Part shown: in pieces, positions 36,714 through 44,813 of the stretch
How positions within the stretch are numbered: the stretch's first letter is position 1
Layout of the letters: each line of letters begins with the position of its first letter
NCBI RefSeq assembly: GCF_024749045.1
Contig: NZ_CP087184.1
Location: forward strand, 2,976,001 to 3,040,000
Source of the DNA: Pseudomonas sp. B21-028
GTDB taxonomy: Bacteria; Pseudomonadota; Gammaproteobacteria; Pseudomonadales; Pseudomonadaceae
Direction: 5' to 3'
Length of the DNA stretch: 64,000 bases
The notes under the pieces: generated by a model
What the model was told of the DNA's origin: nothing
Databases searched by the model: none
The model's input: the letters and a program-made list of their open reading frames with translations, nothing else
Position numbers and translations under genes: made by a program

Positions 36714-37246
36714 AGACCGCCGCCCTCCACATGCTTGTCCTTATCACCCTGTGCCTGTCCAGCCATATGGCGAGAGCCGATGCCGAGGGGGTGGACGAGC
36801 GTGCCATGAAGGCAGCCTACCTGTACAACTTCGCCTTGTTTGCCCAATGGCCGACATTGCCGGCCGCCGATTTCCAGTTATGCGTGCTCGGCACCACGCA
36901 ACTGGATGCGGAGCTCGTCCGTCTGCAAGGCAAGCGCGTCCAGAACGGCCTTCCTATCCGCATGCGCTGGGTGTTGCCCAACGACCCGCTCACCGGCTGC
37001 CAGGTGCTTTATATCGACGAGCACAACCGCCGTTCCCTCGATGCGCTGTTGAATCGACTTGCCACGACGCCGGTGCTGACCATTACCGACGCGGCGGGCT
37101 TTGCCGACCGGGGCGTGATGATCGAGATGCGACGACAGGAGCAACGCATCGTCTTCGACATCAACCTGATCGCGGCGCAGCGCGCGCACCTCAATTTCAG
37201 CTCGCGACTGCTCAAGCTCGCCAGCTTCGTGTCTTACAGGTCCTAG
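36710..37246 (+). CDS. YfiR-family periplasmic repressor of a diguanylate cyclase
   Basis: The 178-residue protein has a signal peptide (MKTAALHMLVLITLCLSSHMARA) and the YfiR/DUF4154 pattern: MKAAYLYNFALFAQWP, FQLCVLGTTQLDAELVRLQGKRVQNGLPI, CQVLYIDEHNRRSLDALL, PVLTITDAAGFADRGVMIEMRRQEQRIVFDINLIAAQRAHLNFSSRLLKLA. In P. aeruginosa YfiR holds the cyclase YfiN inactive in the periplasm. Here the gene sits between a TonB receptor and a YfiN-like cyclase (4-base overlap and 4-base gap), so the same control is inferred. Confidence 0.88.
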   Translation: MKTAALHMLVLITLCLSSHMARADAEGVDERAMKAAYLYNFALFAQWPTLPAADFQLCVLGTTQLDAELVRLQGKRVQNGLPIRMRWVLPNDPLTGCQVLYIDEHNRRSLDALLNRLATTPVLTITDAAGFADRGVMIEMRRQEQRIVFDINLIAAQRAHLNFSSRLLKLASFVSYRS

Positions 37247-37250
37247 GTCG

Positions 37251-38522
37251 ATGCCTCATATACCCTTCAAGGACCGGCCGCTGCGGGACAAGCTCACTCA
37301 GACGGGCTTTCTGTTGACGACCGCGGCGATCATGCTCCTGCTGATCACACTGCTGGCTTACCAACTGGTCATGCAGCGCTGGGCACTGGCCGAGGAGATG
37401 CGGGCCCATGCCATGGTGGTCGGCAGCAATGGCGCGGCGGCGATCATGTTCGGCGCCGCCGATGAAGCGTATGAAACACTGGCTTCCCTGAAGCACATTC
37501 CAGACGTCACCTGGGCGGCGTTCGTGCTGCCCGATGGGCAGGAACTGGCGGTCTATCGGCGCGAACCGGTCCAACCGGGGGAAAACCACGCCGAGGCGGA
37601 AGATATCGGCTGGCGCTCACTGCTGGTGCGTCGGCCCGTGGTGCTGCATGGCCAGTTCATCGGCAGTATCGCGGTGCACGCGAGCCTGGCGTCCCTCTAC
37701 CATCGTCTGGCATTGCAGGCCATGTTCGGCGGCTTTGCGGCCATCGTGGCGTTGGTCCTGTCTCTGGCTTTCTCGCGCCGGATCGCGTCCGGTATCGTGC
37801 GGCCGTTGCTGAACCTGGTGCATCTGACCGAACAGGTGCGTTCCGAGCAGGACTTCAGCCTGCGAGCCACGGTATATGGCAACGATGAGACCGGGCGTCT
37901 GGCTCGCAGCTTCAATGACATGATGGTTCAGCTCGAGCGTCACGATGAAAGGATCAGCGCCGAGCTGCGGCAACGCCGGCTGGCCGAGCAGCAACTCAAC
38001 CGGTTGGCCTATCACGATCCGGTTACCGGCCTGTACAACCGGCATTACTTCAAGGAGAAGCTCGAGGGCGCGGTGACGGGGGCGCTACGCCACGCCACCT
38101 CCTGCGCCGTCATGTTCATCGATCTCGATGACTTCAAGATCGTCAACGACACCCTCGGCCACGAGACCGGCGACCAGTTGCTGATCCTTGTTGCAGAGCG
38201 TCTGCGCGACACCTTGCGCAGTAATGACGTGGTGTGCCGGATTGGCGGCGATGAATTTGCGGTCATCCTGGAGAATGGTCCGGGCGCCGACCAGGCCAAG
38301 CAAGTGGCGGCCAATATCGTCAGCGCGCTGTCCAGTCCTTTTATCATCGACGGCCGACAGGTCGACGTTGGCGCAAGCCTGGGTATCAGTCTGTGTCCTG
38401 ATCATGCGTCGGACACGGCCAGCCTGCTGCGTAATGCGGACAGTGCCATGTACCGTGCCAAAGGCAGCGGCAAGAATAACTACCACCTGTACGAATCGGA
38501 AACGCAAAGCGACCCGTCGTGA
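37251..38522 (+). CDS. YfiN-like diguanylate cyclase (CHASE8-HAMP-GGDEF)
   Basis: A 423-residue inner-membrane protein: TM1 at about 18-42, a periplasmic CHASE8-like domain (MVVGSNGAAAIMFGAADEAYETLASLKHIPDVTWAAFVLPDG), TM2 at about 155-175, HAMP at about 176-230, and a GGDEF domain. The active site RIGGDEF is at about 331-336 and the inhibitory RSND at 323-326 is in the correct place. It should synthesise cyclic-di-GMP when relieved from its YfiR partner. It differs from YfiBNR in that a TonB receptor replaces the Pal-like YfiB. Confidence 0.88.
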   Translation: MPHIPFKDRPLRDKLTQTGFLLTTAAIMLLLITLLAYQLVMQRWALAEEMRAHAMVVGSNGAAAIMFGAADEAYETLASLKHIPDVTWAAFVLPDGQELAVYRREPVQPGENHAEAEDIGWRSLLVRRPVVLHGQFIGSIAVHASLASLYHRLALQAMFGGFAAIVALVLSLAFSRRIASGIVRPLLNLVHLTEQVRSEQDFSLRATVYGNDETGRLARSFNDMMVQLERHDERISAELRQRRLAEQQLNRLAYHDPVTGLYNRHYFKEKLEGAVTGALRHATSCAVMFIDLDDFKIVNDTLGHETGDQLLILVAERLRDTLRSNDVVCRIGGDEFAVILENGPGADQAKQVAANIVSALSSPFIIDGRQVDVGASLGISLCPDHASDTASLLRNADSAMYRAKGSGKNNYHLYESETQSDPS

Positions 38523-38550
38523 TGCGTCAAGGGTCAAGTAACGCCCCTAT

Positions 38551-38637
38551 GGGAGCGAGCCTGCTTGCGAAGGCGTCGTGACCTCACCATCGCCGTCGGC
38601 TGATCCTGCGCGTTCGCGGGTCAGCCCGTCCCCACAG
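38551..38637. repeat. Degenerate REP pair
   Basis: gggagcgagcctgcttgcgaaggcg from 38551 is one REP unit. The facing half (about 38610-38637, ...gtccccacag) has diverged. It fills most of the 234-bp gap before the hybrid-PAS kinase gene. Confidence 0.6.
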
Positions 38638-38756
38638 TACCTTGCCCTACGCCTTAGGTCTTATGACAAAAATTCCTCGATGCAGCATAATCGTCTGACT
38701 ATTGTTGTAACAACTTGCGTCGTCAGTAATCACCCAGCAACGATGAGCGAACACAG

Positions 38757-41700
38757 ATGATGCTCTCTATGGATACGGACGCTTCAATTCCAAGGATGGC
38801 GCAGGCCCGACTGTTCGAAGCCACCTTCGACCTGGTGTCTTGCGCTTTGGCCCTGCTCGATGGCCACGGCCGGATACTGAAGGTCAATCGCGCTTTCACC
38901 GAGCTGTTTGGCTATGCCTTGCCGGAGTTGATTGGGATTGCGTTCCAGGCGCTTGTCCATGGCGCTGAAGGCGAGCGCTTGCCGGGTTGTTTGGCTGATC
39001 GGGTCACTGAGTTGTGTTATCGACGCAAGGATGGCGGCCTGCTGCACGGGCGCAGCAAACTGAGGACGGTCGATGAACTGTCTTTGGTAGAGATCGTTCC
39101 GTTCGAGGTTTCCAGGTGCCTGGGCAGCTGCCTGGCGCAGGATCAATGGCTGCAGCGGATCGTCGAGACCTCGCCGGGCATCATCGGGATCCTGCGCCTG
39201 GCGCCCGATGGCAAGGTTTCCATGCCTTGGGCGTCGCCGGGTTACGAAGAGTACTACGGCGTGACCCCGGACGAGCTGGTGCGTGACGCAAGCATCCTGT
39301 TCGAACGCATCCATTGCGAGGATGTCGCCCAGGTCCGGGCGTCAATCGACGCATCGGCACGCACGCTGTCTCCGTGGCAATGCGAATACCGGGTCCACCA
39401 TCCGGTCAAGGGCGAGATATGGCTCGAAGGCCGGTCCCGACCGACGCTGGAGGCGGACGGTTCGATTATCTGGTTCGGGTTTCTGCATGACATCAGCGAG
39501 CGCAAGCGTATGGAGCGAGCCCTGCTGGAAAGCGAGGAGCGCCTGTCGCTGCTGGATTTTGCCCTCAGCCATGTGCATGAGGCCGCGTTCCTGATCGATC
39601 GTCAGGCGCGTTTGCGCTACGTCAATGACGAGGCCTGTCGCAGCCTGGGTTTCAGCCGGGCCGAGCTGTTGGGCATGACGCTGGAGGAAATAGACCCGGA
39701 CTGGACCAATGAGCAGATATTGGCTGACTGGGACGATAGCCCGCAGTGTTCGCCAGTGATCATCGAGAGCCGTCACCAGAGTCGGGATGGCCATGTATTT
39801 CCGGTGGAAATCAGCGTCGCTTACCTTGAAATCGACGGTCAAAGCTACAGCCTGGAGCTGGCTCGCGACATCACGGAGCGTCGGCGCTTGCAGGCCGCCC
39901 GGCAAGAAAGTGAGAAACGTTATCGGGAAGTCTTCGATAATTCATCGGACTGTCTCTATCTGCTGGAGGTGGAGAAAAACTCTCAGTTCCGCTATATCGA
40001 GGTCAACGCTGCCTTCGAGCGCTCGTCGGGGTTGGATCGCCGCCAGTTGATCGGTCGCTGTCTTGGCGAGATGGTGCCGGAAGCGGGCAGCAGGGTCATG
40101 GCGGAACTCATGAATTGCCTGGCTCGTGGCGAAATCACCGAAAGTGAGGCCGAACTCGATCTGCCGGCCGGGCGCATAGCCCTGCACTCGACCTTCGTCC
40201 CCGTGCGTGACGAGCAGGACAATATTTATCGCATTGTCGGCATCAGCCGCGACATCAGCGAGAGCAGGCGGATGGAAACCCGGCTGCTGACCAGCGAGCA
40301 GCAGTTCCGCGCCCTGGCGGAGAATTCGCTGAACCTGATCATTCGTTACGATCTCGATTGCCGGCGAATCTATGTCAACCCGGCTTTCGAGCGGGCAACC
40401 GGCATACCTGCCTTTCGTGCCTTGCAACTACCCCTTGAGGAGAGCTGGACTGCGAACATGCCGGTGGCTGATTACCGCGCACTGTTGCATCAAGTGATAG
40501 CCACCGGGGAAACCGTGGAGACCGTGCTTGAATGGCCGGGAGGAGAGCGCGGGGCAGAGGTCGTTCATGCCATTCAGATGATTGCCGAACGTGGAGCCGA
40601 CGGCACGGTGGTCAGCATCCTGGTCAAGGGCTACAACATCTCCGCGCTGAAGCACCATGAGCGTCTGTTGCTCGAGAGTGAACAGCGTTACCGGGAGATT
40701 TTCGATCATTCGCCAGATTGCATGTTCTTGCTGGAGGTGGCCGGAGACGAAGATTACCGCCTTATCGAAGTCAACCAGGTGCTTGAGCGCAAGCTGGGCA
40801 GGGCCCGGGCTGAGGTGCTCGGAAAAACGATCAGGCAATTGCTTTCGTCGTCCTCCGCTGCTGCCTCCATCACACGGTATCGCCGGTGCGTGGATGGCGG
40901 CGTTGCGATTGATGAGGAGGTCGAGTATCAACTGCCCGCCGGGCTCGGAATCTTCCATTTGACGTTGATTCCGGTACGCACCGCCTACGGCTGCGTGCAA
41001 CGGGTGGTCGGCATCTGTCGTGACATCACCGAGCGCAAGCATGCGGAGCGTGTACTGCACGCTCGCGAACAGGAACTTCGCGCCTTGGTGGAGAATACTC
41101 CGGATGTTATCGCTCGTTACGATGCGCAGTGCCGTCTGCTTTATGTCAATCCGGTAGCACAGAACATGCTTGGCCGGTCACAGAGCTATTTGCTTGGCAA
41201 GACTCTGTGTGAAACATCGCCGCTTTCTTCTGCTGTGCGAACGTTTCAGGGCAAGCTCGAATACGTGATTGAAACCGGTTGCGCGACCGAGGCGGAGTTT
41301 ACCCTGGACATGCCGGTTGAGCAGGGTGCGGAAGCCGCCTGCTACCAGGTCCGTATCGTGCCGGAACTGGATCCGCATGGACTCCTCGTCAGCATCCTCG
41401 CTGTTGGCCGGGACGTTAGCGCCTGGCGCGCGGCGGAGCGACGGCTGAAGGAGTCTCACGCGCAACTGCGCCTGCTCACCAGCCACCGCGAAAGTACCCG
41501 TGAGGAGGAGCGCAAGCACATCGCCCGGGAAATTCACGACGAACTGGGGCAGCAGCTCTCAGCATTGAGAATGGGCATATCACTGCTTCGTCTGCAATTC
41601 GGTGCTGACCAACCGCTGCTGGTCGAGCGAGTACAAGTACTGATGATACGGGTCGACGAGATCATCCAGGTCGTGCGTAACGTTGCCAGCAGCCTGCGGC

Positions 41701-42119
41701 CCGCAGCGCTCAATATGGGCCTGACCTCCGCGCTCGAATGGCTGGTTTCCGACTTTACCCAAGGCACGGGCATCGACTGTCGACTGAGTGCGCCGCCGGC
41801 CAGACTCAGGCTCGATGACGAGCGCGCCACGGCGATTTTTCGAGTGATCCAGGAGTCCCTGACCAATGTCTGCCGGCATGCCCAGGCCAGCCGGGTGGAC
41901 ATTCATCTGGAGCAGGACGCCGAGCATCTCCAGATCGAGGTACGTGACAACGGCAAAGGCTTCGACCCCGCGCAACTGCCCAAAGGCACACTCGGGATGC
42001 TTGGCATGCTCGAGCGCGGGCACATGTTTGGCGGTACGGTCACGATAGATAGCACACCCGGGCAGGGAGCACGCGTACGGGTGAACATTCCCTTCCAAGC
42101 AGGTCCAGCGCTCTTATGA
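38757..42119 (+). CDS. Seven-PAS soluble sensor histidine kinase (HisKA_3 / NarX type)
   Basis: The 1120-residue protein has no membrane segment. Seven PAS/PAC units are delimited by their closing motifs near residues 118, 245, 371, 498, 628, 758 and 886 (for example FLHDISERKRMERALLESEERL, LARDITERRRL, GICRDITERKHAERV). The HisKA_3 dimerisation box EEERKHIAREIHDELGQQLSAL contains the phospho-acceptor His927. The ATPase has FRVIQESLTNVCRHAQAS (N box), VRDNGKGFD (G1) and GTLGMLGMLERGHMFGG. It overlaps its regulator gene by ATGA, which makes that regulator the cognate partner. Successive PAS units are similar enough to suggest internal duplication. Confidence 0.93.
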   Translation: MMLSMDTDASIPRMAQARLFEATFDLVSCALALLDGHGRILKVNRAFTELFGYALPELIGIAFQALVHGAEGERLPGCLADRVTELCYRRKDGGLLHGRSKLRTVDELSLVEIVPFEVSRCLGSCLAQDQWLQRIVETSPGIIGILRLAPDGKVSMPWASPGYEEYYGVTPDELVRDASILFERIHCEDVAQVRASIDASARTLSPWQCEYRVHHPVKGEIWLEGRSRPTLEADGSIIWFGFLHDISERKRMERALLESEERLSLLDFALSHVHEAAFLIDRQARLRYVNDEACRSLGFSRAELLGMTLEEIDPDWTNEQILADWDDSPQCSPVIIESRHQSRDGHVFPVEISVAYLEIDGQSYSLELARDITERRRLQAARQESEKRYREVFDNSSDCLYLLEVEKNSQFRYIEVNAAFERSSGLDRRQLIGRCLGEMVPEAGSRVMAELMNCLARGEITESEAELDLPAGRIALHSTFVPVRDEQDNIYRIVGISRDISESRRMETRLLTSEQQFRALAENSLNLIIRYDLDCRRIYVNPAFERATGIPAFRALQLPLEESWTANMPVADYRALLHQVIATGETVETVLEWPGGERGAEVVHAIQMIAERGADGTVVSILVKGYNISALKHHERLLLESEQRYREIFDHSPDCMFLLEVAGDEDYRLIEVNQVLERKLGRARAEVLGKTIRQLLSSSSAAASITRYRRCVDGGVAIDEEVEYQLPAGLGIFHLTLIPVRTAYGCVQRVVGICRDITERKHAERVLHAREQELRALVENTPDVIARYDAQCRLLYVNPVAQNMLGRSQSYLLGKTLCETSPLSSAVRTFQGKLEYVIETGCATEAEFTLDMPVEQGAEAACYQVRIVPELDPHGLLVSILAVGRDVSAWRAAERRLKESHAQLRLLTSHRESTREEERKHIAREIHDELGQQLSALRMGISLLRLQFGADQPLLVERVQVLMIRVDEIIQVVRNVASSLRPAALNMGLTSALEWLVSDFTQGTGIDCRLSAPPARLRLDDERATAIFRVIQESLTNVCRHAQASRVDIHLEQDAEHLQIEVRDNGKGFDPAQLPKGTLGMLGMLERGHMFGGTVTIDSTPGQGARVRVNIPFQAGPALL

Positions 42120-42745
42120 TTCGAATGATGATTGCCGACGATCACGCCATCATGCGTGAAGGTCTGAAACAGCTCTTTGCCTTGGCCGGCGATCTGCACG
42201 TCGCCGCTGAAGCGGAAAACGGTGCCACATTGCTCGAACAGTTGCGCCAGGGTGACATCGACCTGCTACTGCTCGACATGAGCATGCCCGGCATCTGCGG
42301 CGACGATCTGGTGGCGCGGGTCCGTGGCCACTATCCCCAACTGCCGATCCTGGTGCTGAGCATGCACAATGAAGTGCAGATCGCCCAGCGTGCATTCAGG
42401 GCGGGCGCATCGGGCTACCTGACGAAGGACCGCGATCCCGAGGCACTGCTTGCGGCCGTTCGCCGTGTAGCGGCGGGCGGGCGATACATCGATGCCGGCC
42501 TGGCCGAACAAATGGCCTTCGCCGCCAGCGGCCTGGGCCCTTGCAGTCAGCACGACGGGCTCACCGACCGGGAGTTGCAGGTCATGCGCCAGCTTGCCAA
42601 GGGCCTCAGCGTCTCGCAGATCGCCACGGAGTTGGCCATCAGCCACAAGACCGTCAGCACCCACAAGGCCCGCCTGATGGAAAAGATGGGGTTCACCAGC
42701 ACCGCCGATATTGTCCGCTACGCGATCAGCCAGCGGCTGTTGTGA
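42116..42745 (+). CDS. NarL/FixJ-family response regulator, partner of the seven-PAS kinase
   Basis: This 209-residue regulator has a receiver domain (IADDHAIMREGLKQLF acidic pocket, phospho-acceptor Asp54 in LLLLDMSMPG, Lys in GYLTKD) and a LuxR-type HTH (LTDRELQVMRQLAKGLSVSQIATELAISHKTVSTHKARLMEKMGF). It is co-translated with the kinase. It is a close paralogue of the regulator at 57874-58515, including the recognition helix SHKTVSTHK, so both may bind the same operators. The first such operator (copy B) begins 41 bp after its stop codon. Confidence 0.93.
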   Translation: MIRMMIADDHAIMREGLKQLFALAGDLHVAAEAENGATLLEQLRQGDIDLLLLDMSMPGICGDDLVARVRGHYPQLPILVLSMHNEVQIAQRAFRAGASGYLTKDRDPEALLAAVRRVAAGGRYIDAGLAEQMAFAASGLGPCSQHDGLTDRELQVMRQLAKGLSVSQIATELAISHKTVSTHKARLMEKMGFTSTADIVRYAISQRLL

Positions 42746-43077
42746 ACAAGAGCTGAGCTGTATGCCGTGCCCCTGTGGATCAGGGGTAGGGCGACTCCTA
42801 CCTTGGTAAGTGCAAGACCTACTCAAAATCAGCCGAAGACCGATGGCTCATCGCATTGATGGATTGCATCATCTGTTGGCGTTTTGCCATCGCTGTCTTC
42901 GAGCAAGGCGCAATTCTTGATCTGTAAGGCTGACCGGCCAATGCGCGCTGTATGTCAGCCATGAGCTTCTTTTTGTCATCAATACCCGACACGCAGGCAA
43001 TAGCGCTTGGTCGGGGTTGTGCGGGCGAAATTCGCAACGTGGTCAGTTTGTCCGAGTGAAAGGAAGGGGTCGTACGC
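42746..43077. other. Intergenic region upstream of the bcs operon
   Basis: No convincing gene is seen in these 332 bases; a 72-codon frame on the minus strand (42819-43037) lies across the promoter element and has no family resemblance. The region holds composite element copy B, then a long leader of about 220 bases before the bcsE start, in which cgatggctcatcgcattgatgg and related repeats could fold. Confidence 0.5.
42786..42847 (+). promoter_or_regulatory. Composite NarL-type promoter element, copy B (bcs operon)
   Basis: GTAGGGCGACTCCTAC is at 42786-42801. The second CCTAC is at 42818-42822 (21 bp between box ends), followed by tcaaaatcagc and GATGGC at 42842-42847. The second box occupies the -35 position relative to GATGGC with a 17-bp spacer, which fits class II activation by a NarL-type dimer. 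Confidence 0.68.
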
Positions 43078-44622
43078 TTGAGTCATGTTTCCTTGGCTAT
43101 CCGGGGGCTTCCGGATGAGCAGCTGTCAATGCGTCAAGGAGGACTGTACTGGGTGTCCGTGGACCGTGGCCGCGATGTCGAAACGCTTGCTCTGCAAGGC
43201 CTGATGGCATTGCCGCAGAAGCATCGGGCCAGTCTGATATGGTCCGGCCTTTACCCTGAGCAGTTGATCGGCTCGCTGCAAGAGCGATCCGACTGCGCGC
43301 AGTGGGGGCTGTTCGAAATACCCGAGGCTGTCATGCGTCTGGCTCTCCAGTCGCTGCCAGGTGAGTTGAAGCGTGCGCGAACGGCTCCGGGTAGCCTGCT
43401 GCTGTTGATGTTGCCGGCGACCAGTTGGCAAACCTTCGACGCTGAACGCTTGCGGCAGTGGTGCCGTGGACTGAGGCGCTGGCTGGACGAGCGGCGTTGT
43501 ACGCTCCTGGTGCTGTGTCATGGGCAGGCTCCGCAGCTGCATGCCGAGTTGATCCGCCTCAACGAGCATTTGTCCGGGGTGGCGCAGTTGTACCGGCGCG
43601 ATGGCGCTATCCACTACCAATCGCACTTCTGGCGCAACGAATCAGGGGTTTGCGGCGCCCAGTTGTACGAACTCGAGCTGCTGGCCTCGGGCTTTGGCCT
43701 GACCCGGACCGAACAGGCCGGGCCGGCGCCCACCCGCACCGATGATCAGCGCCTCTACCTTGCTCAACGTTCCGTGTTGGAAAGCACCTCGGCGCTCTCC
43801 AGGCAATGGAAGGTCTTCGAGCGCCGCATCGATCTGTTGCAGCAGGCTTCGCTGGCCCGCGCCGCGAGTGTGCTGGTCGCTGTTGAAAGTGACCAGCAGG
43901 TGGAGGTGCTGGCGCGGGATCTGTACGCGTTGCGCGAACGATGTGGTAGCGCGCTGAAAATCATCGTGCGGGAAATGGAGCCCTGTCTGCGCTATCGCGA
44001 CGAGCGCCTGCTGATGTCTTGCGGGGCGAATATCGTCGTGCCGTTTGGCATCCCGTTGTCTCGCTTCTTCAGCCTGGTCGACAGCGTGCAGGGGCAGCTC
44101 TGGAAACGTAGGCGTTCGGGTGCCGACCTGGAGTCGTTGCTCAAGCGCCTGCGAGCCCCGACGATGCGCGGCTTGTTGTCTCCCCGTGAGTTTCTGACGG
44201 CGCTGGAGCAGATCTACGGGGGGGCGTCCGGCGAAATCGAACATCAGTTGCTGCGACTGCAACCGCCACCCTCGCTGACGATTGAACAATGCCTGTATCA
44301 GGTCAGCCTGCGCCGCTTCGGCGACATCGCCACGGTGATGGAGGGCGTGTTCTATGTCTTTCTGTTCGCGTGCCGTAGCGATGGCCTTGAGTCGGCATTG
44401 GGCAACATTTGTCGCCTGCCTTGGCGCAGCCTGTTCAGTGATTGCCGGCCCCTTGACGAGTTGGCCGAGTTGCCGCGCACCGCATTCCTCGATGCAACCC
44501 ATCTGCCGGGCGAGTTTCATCTGGCTCCGGACCGGGCCGAGGCGACGACACGGGCGCCAGCCGACCTGAATGCCTATACACCAAGGCGAACCACCCTGGC
44601 GATCATGGACCATTGCGAATGA
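43078..44622 (+). CDS. bcsE: Cyclic-di-GMP-binding cellulose co-factor BcsE
   Basis: A 514-residue cytoplasmic protein, start TTG at 43078 preceded by AAGGAAGGGG. It shows the BcsE layout: an N-terminal STAND/NTPase-like region, a degenerate receiver-like middle (DQQVEVLARDLYALRERCGSALKIIVREMEPCLRYRDERLLMSCGANIVVPFG) and a C-terminal degenerate GGDEF-type domain with the cyclic-di-GMP site R413-F-G-D416. BcsE recruits cyclic-di-GMP and BcsF to the cellulose synthase complex. In E. coli it is divergent from bcsRQAB, but here it is the first gene of one co-directional operon. Confidence 0.88.
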   Translation: MSHVSLAIRGLPDEQLSMRQGGLYWVSVDRGRDVETLALQGLMALPQKHRASLIWSGLYPEQLIGSLQERSDCAQWGLFEIPEAVMRLALQSLPGELKRARTAPGSLLLLMLPATSWQTFDAERLRQWCRGLRRWLDERRCTLLVLCHGQAPQLHAELIRLNEHLSGVAQLYRRDGAIHYQSHFWRNESGVCGAQLYELELLASGFGLTRTEQAGPAPTRTDDQRLYLAQRSVLESTSALSRQWKVFERRIDLLQQASLARAASVLVAVESDQQVEVLARDLYALRERCGSALKIIVREMEPCLRYRDERLLMSCGANIVVPFGIPLSRFFSLVDSVQGQLWKRRRSGADLESLLKRLRAPTMRGLLSPREFLTALEQIYGGASGEIEHQLLRLQPPPSLTIEQCLYQVSLRRFGDIATVMEGVFYVFLFACRSDGLESALGNICRLPWRSLFSDCRPLDELAELPRTAFLDATHLPGEFHLAPDRAEATTRAPADLNAYTPRRTTLAIMDHCE

Positions 44623-44813
44623 GCTATCACGAATTACTCCAGGTCATTGCCGCGAGCAGTCTGCTGACACTGGCGCTGACCTTGCTGCTGCGTGCTTTCT
44701 GGCGCCTGGGGTGGGACTGGTTGCAATCCCTGCTGCCGCCTCGCTATTTGAAGCCTCGTCCTGTCCTGCGTCGCGCCTGCGCGCCTGTGCCGCCGAGGGC
44801 GCCTCATGAGTAG
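44619..44813 (+). CDS. bcsF: Small membrane protein BcsF
   Basis: A 64-residue protein overlapping bcsE by ATGA and bcsG by 8 bp. One membrane helix (VIAASSLLTLALTLLLRAFW) near the N terminus is followed by a short basic cytoplasmic tail (RYLKPRPVLRRACAP). Size, position between bcsE and bcsG, and topology match BcsF, which tethers BcsE to the membrane. Confidence 0.85.
   Translation: MSYHELLQVIAASSLLTLALTLLLRAFWRLGWDWLQSLLPPRYLKPRPVLRRACAPVPPRAPHE

Noticed and set aside
38641..38700. Possible further copy of the composite element before the seven-PAS kinase gene
   Set aside because: Only a single CCTAC half-site (38646-38650) is present; the paired half, the second box and GATRG are not at the expected distances.
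42822..42847. Possible FliA (sigma-28) promoter, from CAAA and CCGATGG
   Set aside because: The spacing between the two boxes is about 11 bp instead of about 15, and the same short spacing occurs in the other copies; a regulator-dependent sigma-70 layout fits better.
42819..43037. 72-codon frame on the minus strand before bcsE
   Set aside because: It crosses the conserved promoter element, has no clear ribosome site and resembles no family.
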